From: Luteolibacter luteus
Lineage (GTDB): Bacteria; Verrucomicrobiota; Verrucomicrobiia; Verrucomicrobiales; Akkermansiaceae
Direction: 5' to 3'
NCBI RefSeq assembly: GCF_012913485.1
Contig: NZ_CP051774.1
Coordinates: 5,022,001-5,086,000 of the forward strand
Length of the DNA stretch: 64,000 bases
Positions 57,728 to 64,000 of the stretch are shown here, one piece after another; position 1 is the first letter of the stretch, and every line of letters starts with the position of its first letter. The notes below the pieces were generated by a model. It was not told the origin of the DNA and did no database searches. It saw only the letters and a program-made list of their open reading frames with translations. Made by a program: the position numbers and the translations under genes.

Positions 57728-59608
57728 TCAGAAGAAGAGCAGGGCGATACGGTAGGCGATGAACGCCGCCACCCATGCGAAGACGCTCATGAACAGGAAT
57801 TGGCCGACTGCCCATTTCCACGATCCTGATTCACGTGCGACCACCGCGGAGGTAGGGAGGCACTGCAGTGCGTAGATGAAGAACACGAGCAGGGAGATCA
57901 CGGCGGGGATGCCGAACATCGGACGGCCATCCGGCCATTTCTCTTCGCTCAGGCGGCTGCGCAGGGAGGTCCAGGTTTGCTCGTCGCTCTCGCCTTCTTC
58001 AACGTGGAAGAGCTGCGTCATGGAGGACACGAAGACCTCGCGCGCGGCAAAGGAGGTGAGGATTGCGGTGCCGCCACGCCAATCCAGGCCCAGCGGCCTC
58101 ACCAGTGGCTCGGTGATGTGGCCGACGCGGCCCAGGATGCTGTGATCGAGCTGCTCTGCCGGATCATCGCTGCCGGACTTCGGATAAGTCTGGATGGCCC
58201 AGAGGACGATGCAGATGGCGAAAATGACGGTGCCTGCTTTCTGCAGGAAGGCCCAGGCGCGACCTCCGACGTGGCGGAAGACGTAGCTCCACTGCGGCCA
58301 GCGGTAGGGCGGCAGTTCGAGCATAAAGTGCTTCTTCACTTCATCCGGTCCCAGCTTGCCACGCAGGATACGGGCGACGACGAGCGCCGTGAGGGTGCCG
58401 AGGACATAGATGCCGAAGAAGACCACCGCTTGGGTCCAGCCACCTTCGCTGCCAAGCAGCAGGGGCACGAGCACCAGATAAACCGGCAGGCGTGCCGAAC
58501 AGCTCATCCATGGTGCCACAAAGATTGTCACCAGCCGCTCCTTCGCGGAGTCGATGGTGCGGGTGGCCATCACGCCGGGAATGGCGCACGCATAGGAGCT
58601 GAAAAGGGGAAGGAAGGCCTTGCCGCTCAGGCCGGCCTTGCCCATCAGGCCATCCATCATGAAAGCCGCGCGGGCCATGTAGCCGGAACTCTCCAGCAGG
58701 CCGATGAAGAAGAAGAGCAGGACGATCTGAGGCAGGAAGACCACCACGCTGCCGACACCGCCGATGATGCCATCCACGATCAGGCTGCGCAGGTCACCAT
58801 CGGCCATCGATTCGGTGACCTTGTCCGAAAGGAGCCCCTGAAGGCTTTCGATCCATCCCATGGGGATCGAGGCGAAGGAGAAGATCGACCAGAAGATCAG
58901 GAGCATGATCCCGACGAAGGCGATCCATCCGATGACCGGATGAAGCAGCCAGCGGTCGAGCTTGTCGGAAATCGTCGAGGTGTGGCCATCCGGACGGCGC
59001 GCGGCGACCATGCACATTTGGAGCACGCGGGCGCGGCGGCGTTCGCCAAGCTGATCTTCCGGCCCACTCTTCCATGGCGCAGCGGCCACGGGAGGGAAGG
59101 GATGACGGAGAGCTTGCTTCAGCTCGATGATGCCCTTGCCGGCATTGGCTTGGATCGGCACCACCGGCACGCCGAGTTCTTCGGAAAGCTTTGCTGGATC
59201 CAGACGGAGTCCCGCGCTCTCCGCGACGTCCACCATATTCAGCGCGACGACCACCGGCACGCCGGTCTCGATCACCTGGAGGGTGAGCACCAGATGGCGT
59301 TCGAGGTTCGAGGCATCCACCACGCAGAGCACCAGATCCGGGCGCGGTTCGCCCTCCTGCTCGCCCATCAGGGTCTTGCGCGCGATCTCTTGGTCAGGGC
59401 TTCCGCCGTCCAGTGAGTAGCAGCCGGGAAGGTCGACCACGCGCAGCTTGGTGCCGTGTGGCGTGAACATCTCCCCGGACTTCCTTGCCACGGTGACGCC
59501 GGCGTAATTACCGACGTGCTGGGCAGACCCGGTGAGGGCGTTGAAGAGCGTGGTTTTCCCGGCGTTGGGATTGCCGGCGAGGGCGACGGTTTCGAGTGAA
59601 CCGGACAT
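57728..59608 (-). CDS. feoB: Ferrous iron transport protein B
   Basis: 626 aa; E. coli FeoB is 773. The G domain is complete: G1 'LAGNPNAGKTTLFNALTG', G3 'LRVVDLPGCYSLDGGSPD' and G4 'VVALNMVDVAESAGL' (N-x-x-D). The GDP-dissociation-inhibitor helices follow. The membrane part starts about residue 230 ('PVIGWIAFVGIMLLIFWSIF') and has the FeoB Cys motifs 'FSSYACAIPGVMATR' and 'APWMSCSARLPVYLV'. It should transport Fe2+ across the inner membrane. It is between feoA (7 bp upstream) and the Cys-rich small protein. Confidence 0.93.
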   Translation of the reverse strand: MSGSLETVALAGNPNAGKTTLFNALTGSAQHVGNYAGVTVARKSGEMFTPHGTKLRVVDLPGCYSLDGGSPDQEIARKTLMGEQEGEPRPDLVLCVVDASNLERHLVLTLQVIETGVPVVVALNMVDVAESAGLRLDPAKLSEELGVPVVPIQANAGKGIIELKQALRHPFPPVAAAPWKSGPEDQLGERRRARVLQMCMVAARRPDGHTSTISDKLDRWLLHPVIGWIAFVGIMLLIFWSIFSFASIPMGWIESLQGLLSDKVTESMADGDLRSLIVDGIIGGVGSVVVFLPQIVLLFFFIGLLESSGYMARAAFMMDGLMGKAGLSGKAFLPLFSSYACAIPGVMATRTIDSAKERLVTIFVAPWMSCSARLPVYLVLVPLLLGSEGGWTQAVVFFGIYVLGTLTALVVARILRGKLGPDEVKKHFMLELPPYRWPQWSYVFRHVGGRAWAFLQKAGTVIFAICIVLWAIQTYPKSGSDDPAEQLDHSILGRVGHITEPLVRPLGLDWRGGTAILTSFAAREVFVSSMTQLFHVEEGESDEQTWTSLRSRLSEEKWPDGRPMFGIPAVISLLVFFIYALQCLPTSAVVARESGSWKWAVGQFLFMSVFAWVAAFIAYRIALLFF

Positions 59609-59615
59609 TGGAAAA

Positions 59616-59867
59616 TCAAGCGACGGCCACCATCACTTGGGCGGCCAGTTCGCGGCTAAGGGCGAGGCGGGTGCCACAAACGGAACAAATCAAATTCCGG
59701 CCATCCGCCAATTTCCTGACCTGCAGTGTTTCGCAAAAACCGAGGTCGCGCAGTTCGTCGCAAGCAGGGCCGGTGAGCAACTTGATCTGGAAATCACAGC
59801 CGACTTTCGCCTGGCTCAAGCTGAGCAGGCTGTCCGCTTGGAGATCGTTGGCCTTCGCGAGCGACAT
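59616..59867 (-). CDS. feoA: FeoA-domain protein
   Basis: 83 aa from the ATG at 59867; the frame is open to 59906. The SH3-like FeoA domain is visible: 'LLSLSQAKVGCDFQIKLLTG' (the family's 'L-x-x-L-x-x-G-x-x-x-x-I' start), 'DELRDLGFCETLQVRKLADG' and 'LICSVCGTRLALSRELAAQV' (the closing 'R-x-x-L-A-L-R/S-x-E-L-A' strand). The extra CSVCG pair is not typical of E. coli FeoA and might bind metal. FeoA supports FeoB. The operon's promoter should lie in the 226-bp gap before the divergent kinase gene. Confidence 0.85.
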   Translation of the reverse strand: MSLAKANDLQADSLLSLSQAKVGCDFQIKLLTGPACDELRDLGFCETLQVRKLADGRNLICSVCGTRLALSRELAAQVMVAVA

Positions 59868-60093
59868 CGCCGTTAGGCTCCTGCAATTGAGACAGGTTTG
59901 CAACAAGAATTACCTCTCCAAGAATCGCTGCTTCTCCTGCTCCAGCTTGAAACAGGATGCTTTTTCGCCGGTTTTCTGATAGGAATTCTGCGGTTGCGGA
60001 AGGACTCTCCCAGCGCAGATTCGCAAAACAGGGGAAGGGCTGCGCAATACCTCATTCACTTTTGCCATGATTTCGCACTGAATCGACCTATTC

Positions 60094-61494
60094 ATGACGG
60101 TTTCTGCACCTACTCTCACGGACATTCCCGTTGCCTGCGTCCCGGTTCTCGATGCCGGATTCCTTCCCGCCGTGCTTTGGAACAAGGCCTATCGTGCCCT
60201 TGCCCGGGACATCGCCGGGTCGCGCACGCTTGAGCTGGCCTTGGTGAGGCAGGATGGAACCGCTTTCCGCTGGAACTCTCCACTGCTGCCGGATGAGCCG
60301 GCCCATGCTCCTGCCACCCTCCATTATGTCGAGCGGGTGCTGAAGTTCCTGCTTTGGCAGAAGGGCGGCAGCCGGGTGCTGATTGCCGGCGCTCCGGAGC
60401 TGGTGCCCGCGCTGGCTGCCATCTACGCTCCGGGTGGTGCCCGCGCTTTTGACAGCGAGTTTATCGGCAAGAAGATCTTTGGTGAGCCCTTGAGCTTTGA
60501 GTCTGTGGATGCGGCCGCGCTGGCAGCCGAATCCGGTGATGCGATCGCTCTCGGGCGCCACCTCGGCGGTTGCCGCATCGGCTTCGATTTGGGCGGATCC
60601 GACCGTAAGTGCGCGGCGATGATCGACGGGGAAGTGGTGTTCTCGGAGGAAATCGTTTGGGATCCCTATTTTCAGAGCGACCCGGCCTATCACATCGAGG
60701 GGGTGCAGGACTCCCTGACGCGCGCCGCAGCGCATCTGCCACGGGTCGATGCCATTGGTGGCAGCTCTGCGGGCGTTTATGTGAATAACGAGGTGCGCGC
60801 GGCTTCGCTCTTCCGTGGCGTGAGCGAGTCGGATTTCGAAGCCCGCATCCGCCGGATGTTCTTTGAATTGAAGGACCGTTGGAACGGCATCCCTTTCGAG
60901 GTGGTGAATGACGGGGAGGTGACCGCTCTGGCGGGCTCGATGTCTCTGAATGAAAACGCCGTGCTCGGCGTGGCCATGGGCACCAGCGAGGCCGCTGGCT
61001 ATGTCGATCCGAATGGCTCGATCCGCCCTTGGCTCAATGAGCTGGCCTTTGCTCCCGTTGATTACCGCGAAAATGGCCCGAAGGACGAGTGGAGCGGCGA
61101 CGAGGGTTGTGGCGTCCAGTTTTTCTCGCAGCAGGGCGTAGCCCGCTTGGCGAAAGCTGCAGGATTCGAATTCGGCACCATGCCTTTTCCGGAGCAGCTT
61201 GTCGAAGTCCAGAAGGCGATGAAAGCCGGCGATGAGCGCGCCCGGAAGATCTATCAGACGATCGGTACCTGCTTCGGCTATGCCATCGCCCACTACGCGG
61301 ACTTCTATGAAATCCGGAATCTTCTGATCCTCGGTCGCGTGACCTCCGGGGAAGGGGGCACGATCATCATTGAGGAAGCGGAAAAGGTGCTGGCCAGTGA
61401 GTTCCCGGACCTGAGCATCAAGCTCGTGGTGCCGGACGAGAAGACCAAACGCCACGGACAGGCAGTCGCTGCCGCGAGCCTCGCCGCTGTTTAA
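60094..61494 (+). CDS. ROK-like sugar kinase or regulator
   Basis: 466 aa. The actin-fold ATPase phosphate-1 loop is 'GCRIGFDLGGSDRKCAAMID' (D-L-G-G-S/T). Phosphate-2 is probably in 'RVDAIGGSSAGVYVNNEVRA'. The catalytic Asp region is 'IPFEVVNDGEVTALAGSMSL' (N-D-x-x-A-x-A in ROK kinases), and the adenosine motif is 'AVLGVAMGTSEAAGYVD'. The N-terminal 165 residues are an extra domain. No helix-turn-helix is evident, so kinase rather than repressor is more likely, with an unknown hexose or N-acetylhexosamine as substrate. It is divergent from feoA. Confidence 0.75.
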   Translation: MTVSAPTLTDIPVACVPVLDAGFLPAVLWNKAYRALARDIAGSRTLELALVRQDGTAFRWNSPLLPDEPAHAPATLHYVERVLKFLLWQKGGSRVLIAGAPELVPALAAIYAPGGARAFDSEFIGKKIFGEPLSFESVDAAALAAESGDAIALGRHLGGCRIGFDLGGSDRKCAAMIDGEVVFSEEIVWDPYFQSDPAYHIEGVQDSLTRAAAHLPRVDAIGGSSAGVYVNNEVRAASLFRGVSESDFEARIRRMFFELKDRWNGIPFEVVNDGEVTALAGSMSLNENAVLGVAMGTSEAAGYVDPNGSIRPWLNELAFAPVDYRENGPKDEWSGDEGCGVQFFSQQGVARLAKAAGFEFGTMPFPEQLVEVQKAMKAGDERARKIYQTIGTCFGYAIAHYADFYEIRNLLILGRVTSGEGGTIIIEEAEKVLASEFPDLSIKLVVPDEKTKRHGQAVAAASLAAV

Positions 61495-61525
61495 GCTGCG
61501 GTTCGAAAATTCAATTTTGGGGGAG

Positions 61526-61579
61526 AGCCTCCTCCGGAGCGCGGCGGGAATCGTCGCGTCCCCGGGGAGGCTTCATTTT
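61526..61579 (+). terminator. Possible terminator after the kinase gene
   Basis: AGCCTCC (61526-61532 region) pairs with GGAGGCT (about 61566-61572), extended by CCGG/CCGG inner pairing across a bulge, followed by TTCATTTTG. The loop is long, so the call is tentative. Confidence 0.4.
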
Positions 61580-61697
61580 GTGGATCGGGAGCTCTCCCGG
61601 AGTTGGCGTGAAAGGCGGCTCTAACAGTGATCTCTAGCAAGGATGCAACCCTTCGCGGTCGTCCAAGTGGGCTGTTAGACGGTGCCGGAGCCGGGCG

Positions 61698-61730
61698 AAA
61701 AAAAAGCACCGGTCCCCGCGGACCGGTGCT
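61698..61730 (-). terminator. Rho-independent terminator of the porin gene
   Basis: AGCACCGGTCC (61705-61715) pairs with GGACCGGTGCT (61720-61730), a perfect 11-bp stem and 4-nt loop. On the minus strand it is followed by eight T bases (61698-61705). It lies 29 bp after the porin stop. Confidence 0.92.
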
Positions 61731-61759
61731 CAACCGAATTACCTAGAAAACCAGTTGCT

Positions 61760-63070
61760 TCAGAAGAAGGTGCGGAAACCGAAGAGGTAGGTCAGGGCAT
61801 CCACTTGGCCGTTGCCGACTCCCGGGGTGGAAAGGTGGGAGTATTCCACACCCGCCTGCACCTTCAGGTTGTCGCCGCAGATCAGGTAGTTGAGACCCGC
61901 GTAAACGGTGTGCAGCTCGTCGCCGCGGCCGCCATTGACGATGTTCGGGTTGCCGCCGCCCCCGTAGTTGGTGGCACGGACGTAGCGGCTGTTCAGGCGG
62001 ACGCCTTGGTCTTCCTCGGCCCCGGCGTAGGTGTATTGCACCACGGCCTGGAGCTTCGCGGGAACGATCCAATAGTAAGGAGTGGCCACGAAGCCCCAGA
62101 AGCTGCCGCGGCGGGCTGCGTTGGACTGCATTTCGGAGCCGCCATTGTCGCCCAGGAAGCCTTCTACGTTCACGCCGCCGTTACCGATGGCATATTCGGC
62201 GGAGAGGGTGGTGGCCCAGCGGTAGTCGAGCAGCGAGTCCTCGTTCGCCAGACGCTCGTCGGCGTTGTTGTAGATGAGTTCCCAGCCAATGCGGAGGTCG
62301 TCGGTAGCGCTGTAGATGAGCTCCGCGTTATACATCAGGCCATCGTTCCAGCCGCCCCAGCCTTCGACGTTGCCGCTGTCGACACCGAACTCGTCGGTGC
62401 CTTCATCGGTGCTGTAGATGCCGAGCACGGCATTCACCGGGCCCTTCACCGCATTCACGAACACGCCCGTCGGGCGCGCGCTCTGGTAAAGCTTGTTGGA
62501 GATTGCGGAACGCTCGACCGTGAGGAGGGCGTTGGAGGAAGTGCGGGCTTCCAAGCCGCCGTGCCACTTGATGCGGCCGACGTTCACCGTAAGCACGTCG
62601 AGGTTCGACAGGCTGAAGGCCTTCAGCGCGTCGAAGGTGAAATAGGATTCGTCGAAGTCGACATAGTCGTATTCGAGATCGCCGCCATTGAAGCGCTGGT
62701 CATCCACGAGGTTCACCACACCCTTGTAGGCGAAGTAGTTGAGGAATCCGATCTTGGCACCCAGGCGGAAGCGGCGGGCGTCCGTGTAGTCTTCGCTGAA
62801 ATCCTGGCCGTTGGTTCCCTCGCCATCCACGTAGGCGGCGTTCCAGTGATAGCGGCCTTCGAAGACGATGCTCTGGATGACCGGGTTTTCCGGGATGCCC
62901 TTGATCGTCCCCGGCTTGCTCGAGAGCCAGGTGCAGAAATCAAAATCCTGGAACATCGATCCGCTTTCGGCGGGTGCGGGTTCGACTGCCGGTTCACCGG
63001 CGAATGCGATGCTGGAAAGTCCGCAGGCGACGACGGCTGCGGTCTTCAATCGGATGGTATGGTGTTTCAT
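61760..63070 (-). CDS. Outer-membrane porin, probably phosphate-regulated (OprP/OprO-like)
   Basis: 436 aa from the ATG at 63070 (MKHHTIRLKTAAVVACGLSS, signal peptide to about residue 24). The mature protein is beta-rich with alternating hydrophobic residues and many aromatics: 'VFEGRYHWNAAYVDGEGTNG', 'ARRFRLGAKIGFLNYFAYKG', 'LDVLTVNVGRIKWHGGLEAR', 'NDGLMYNAELIYSATDDLRI', 'LQAVVQYTYAGAEEDQGVRL'. It closes 'ALTYLFGFRTFF' with the Phe end typical of outer-membrane barrels. The 'VGRIKWHGG' element recalls 'G-x-x-K'-type segments of phosphate-selective porins. It is divergent from pstS across a Pho-box-like region, supporting a phosphate role. Confidence 0.78.
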   Translation of the reverse strand: MKHHTIRLKTAAVVACGLSSIAFAGEPAVEPAPAESGSMFQDFDFCTWLSSKPGTIKGIPENPVIQSIVFEGRYHWNAAYVDGEGTNGQDFSEDYTDARRFRLGAKIGFLNYFAYKGVVNLVDDQRFNGGDLEYDYVDFDESYFTFDALKAFSLSNLDVLTVNVGRIKWHGGLEARTSSNALLTVERSAISNKLYQSARPTGVFVNAVKGPVNAVLGIYSTDEGTDEFGVDSGNVEGWGGWNDGLMYNAELIYSATDDLRIGWELIYNNADERLANEDSLLDYRWATTLSAEYAIGNGGVNVEGFLGDNGGSEMQSNAARRGSFWGFVATPYYWIVPAKLQAVVQYTYAGAEEDQGVRLNSRYVRATNYGGGGNPNIVNGGRGDELHTVYAGLNYLICGDNLKVQAGVEYSHLSTPGVGNGQVDALTYLFGFRTFF

Positions 63071-63134
63071 GGTATCGAAGGCAGGGCCCTGATGAATGCT
63101 TGGGGCATCAGCAAGGCCGCGGAAATCCAGCGAA

Positions 63135-63294
63135 TGTGACGGTGACGTGACAGAATGGGATTGTGACACTCCCGTCACATCCATCGTCAGCCATGCATCC
63201 GCTTGATTTCCAGCTGTCCGACCCTTTGTCCGCTAAAGGGGTTTGCGGGGTTTCGTGACAAACCTGTCACAGAGCGCCGGTGGACGTTTGTGAC
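63135..63294. promoter_or_regulatory. Pho-box-like cluster between porin and pstS
   Basis: Eight GTGAC/GTCAC half-sites occur in 160 bp: near 63136, 63142, 63147, 63163, 63174, 63255, 63266 and 63290. On the minus strand 63153-63136 reads CTGTCAC-GTCA-CCGTCAC, two 7-bp repeats with a 4-bp spacer as in a PhoB Pho box, 66 bp before the porin start. TGTGAC/GTCACA (63162-63179) and GTGACA/TGTCAC (63255-63270) are inverted pairs, the latter about 83 bp before pstS. Confidence 0.55.
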
Positions 63295-63352
63295 GTTGCT
63301 GGCATCCATGCCGTCGAGCGCCATTCGTGGCGTCGAAATCCATCTACATCCA

Positions 63353-64000
63353 ATGCGCAACACCATTCGATTCGCCGCCGCCAGCCTCTTTGCAGGAGCC
63401 ATGCTCGCTGCCACCGCCGGCGCCCAGACCATCAGCATCAAGGGTTCCGATACCCTCGGTGCCAAGCTCGTCCCGCAACTTGCCGAGAGCTTCAAATCGA
63501 AGAACGGCGGGGTGAAGTTCGAGATCGCCGCGGAAGGTTCTTCCACCGCTTTCCCTGCCCTTGCCAACGGCACGGCCCAAATCGGCATGTCTTCCCGCAA
63601 GGCCAAGTCCGACGAAATCACCGCCGCCCGCGCCAAGGGCATCAAGCTCAACGAAGTTGAAGCCTGCCATGACATGATCGTGGTCGTCGTCAACAAGTCG
63701 AATCCGGTCAAGCAGCTCACCAAGGATCAAGTCGCCAAGATCTTCACCGGCGCGGTGAAGGACTGGAGCGAAGTGGGCGGTGCCCCGGGACCGATCTCCA
63801 TCTACACCCGCAACACGTCTTCCGGCACCTACAAGGACTGGCAGACCCTTGCCATGAAGGGCAAGAACTACGCTGGCAGCTCCCAGAAGCTCGCCGGTAA
63901 CGAGCAGATCGCCGAAGAAGTTTCCAAGAACAAGAACGGCATCGGTTATGTCGGCCTCGCCTACTCCAAGAAGGGTGGCATCCAGCCGGTGAAGATCGAC
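63353..64000 (+). CDS. pstS: Phosphate ABC transporter substrate-binding protein PstS, 3' end outside window
   Basis: The first 216 codons are visible. A signal peptide (MRNTIRFAAASLFAGAMLAA) is followed by the phosphate-binding fold: 'TISIKGSDTLGAKLVPQLAE' (first loop, S-D-T), 'AAEGSSTAFPALANGTAQIG' (loop with S-S-T), 'MSSRKAKSDEI', 'VNKSNPVKQLTKDQVAKIFT' and 'YTRNTSSGTYKDWQ' (the late R-x-x-S-S-G-T phosphate site). Compared with the E. coli protein it should continue for roughly another 100 residues, and pstCAB would be expected downstream. It binds phosphate in the periplasm for uptake during limitation. Confidence 0.9.
   Translation, partial: MRNTIRFAAASLFAGAMLAATAGAQTISIKGSDTLGAKLVPQLAESFKSKNGGVKFEIAAEGSSTAFPALANGTAQIGMSSRKAKSDEITAARAKGIKLNEVEACHDMIVVVVNKSNPVKQLTKDQVAKIFTGAVKDWSEVGGAPGPISIYTRNTSSGTYKDWQTLAMKGKNYAGSSQKLAGNEQIAEEVSKNKNGIGYVGLAYSKKGGIQPVKID

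Overview
The window is a GC-rich chromosomal segment, about 62 genes long, that most resembles Verrucomicrobiota of the Luteolibacter/Akkermansiaceae type. This is inferred from several things. There is a very large secreted protein combining a beta-propeller, HEAT repeats and a terminal c-type heme site (the PVC-type CxxCH architecture), a PEP-CTERM protein, many signal-peptide proteins of unknown function, and a Tat-exported alkaline phosphatase. The housekeeping genes (rpsO-pnp, thrS, infC, smpB, rpoZ, rsmB, rsmI, proC) are intact and of ordinary composition. I see no tRNA, rRNA, CRISPR, prophage or insertion sequence.

Layout. 1-9.1 kb: the 5' part of a secreted glycosidase, an ECF sigma/anti-sigma pair preceded by a hairpin-rich leader, an acetyltransferase, an RlmI-like methyltransferase, and a pqiA-pqiA-pqiB-pqiC lipid-transport operon. 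9.1-16.5 kb: a lysozyme-like lipoprotein, an alkaline phosphatase, rpoZ, smpB, a GNAT protein, a PlsC-type acyltransferase and a secreted protein. 16.5-23.5 kb: a broken parDE remnant, rpsO-pnp with a structured leader, small proteins, a LuxR regulator and rsmB. 23.5-37 kb: a repeat-rich spacer, ugd, a MOSC protein, a large secreted protein, thrS, infC with a probable AUC start, a HAD phosphatase, a membrane-anchored transglutaminase-like protein, an esterase and a Gfo/Idh oxidoreductase. 37-44 kb: a three-repeat secreted protein, the envelope operon proC-bamD-like-lptE-rsmI, a TPR protein and a TIM-barrel isomerase.

44-51.5 kb is the most unusual part. It is a compact run of eight minus-strand genes encoding two sulfotransferase-like proteins, an Asp/Asn beta-hydroxylase-like protein, an HEXXH protein, a phage-tail-collar (MdpB-like) protein, a Calx-beta surface protein, a P-domain PEP-CTERM protein and a small secreted protein. 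I read it as a candidate system that makes and modifies surface proteins. It is followed at 52.0-52.6 kb by a non-coding region with four exact TTATTCACA sites and one near match, two of them forming a 24-bp palindrome, next to an AT-rich stretch. This is a candidate replication origin or DnaA-controlled region.

52.6-64 kb: the PVC-type heme/HEAT protein, a secreted protein, feoA-feoB plus a Cys-rich small membrane protein (ferrous iron uptake), a ROK-like kinase, and a porin divergent from pstS. The porin/pstS spacer holds a cluster of GTGAC/GTCAC half-sites that includes a Pho-box-like element, so the porin is probably phosphate-regulated.

Start codons were chosen by eye from ATG/GTG positions, neighbouring stops, signal peptides and Shine-Dalgarno matches. 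Family names are from recognition of motifs, not from searches.
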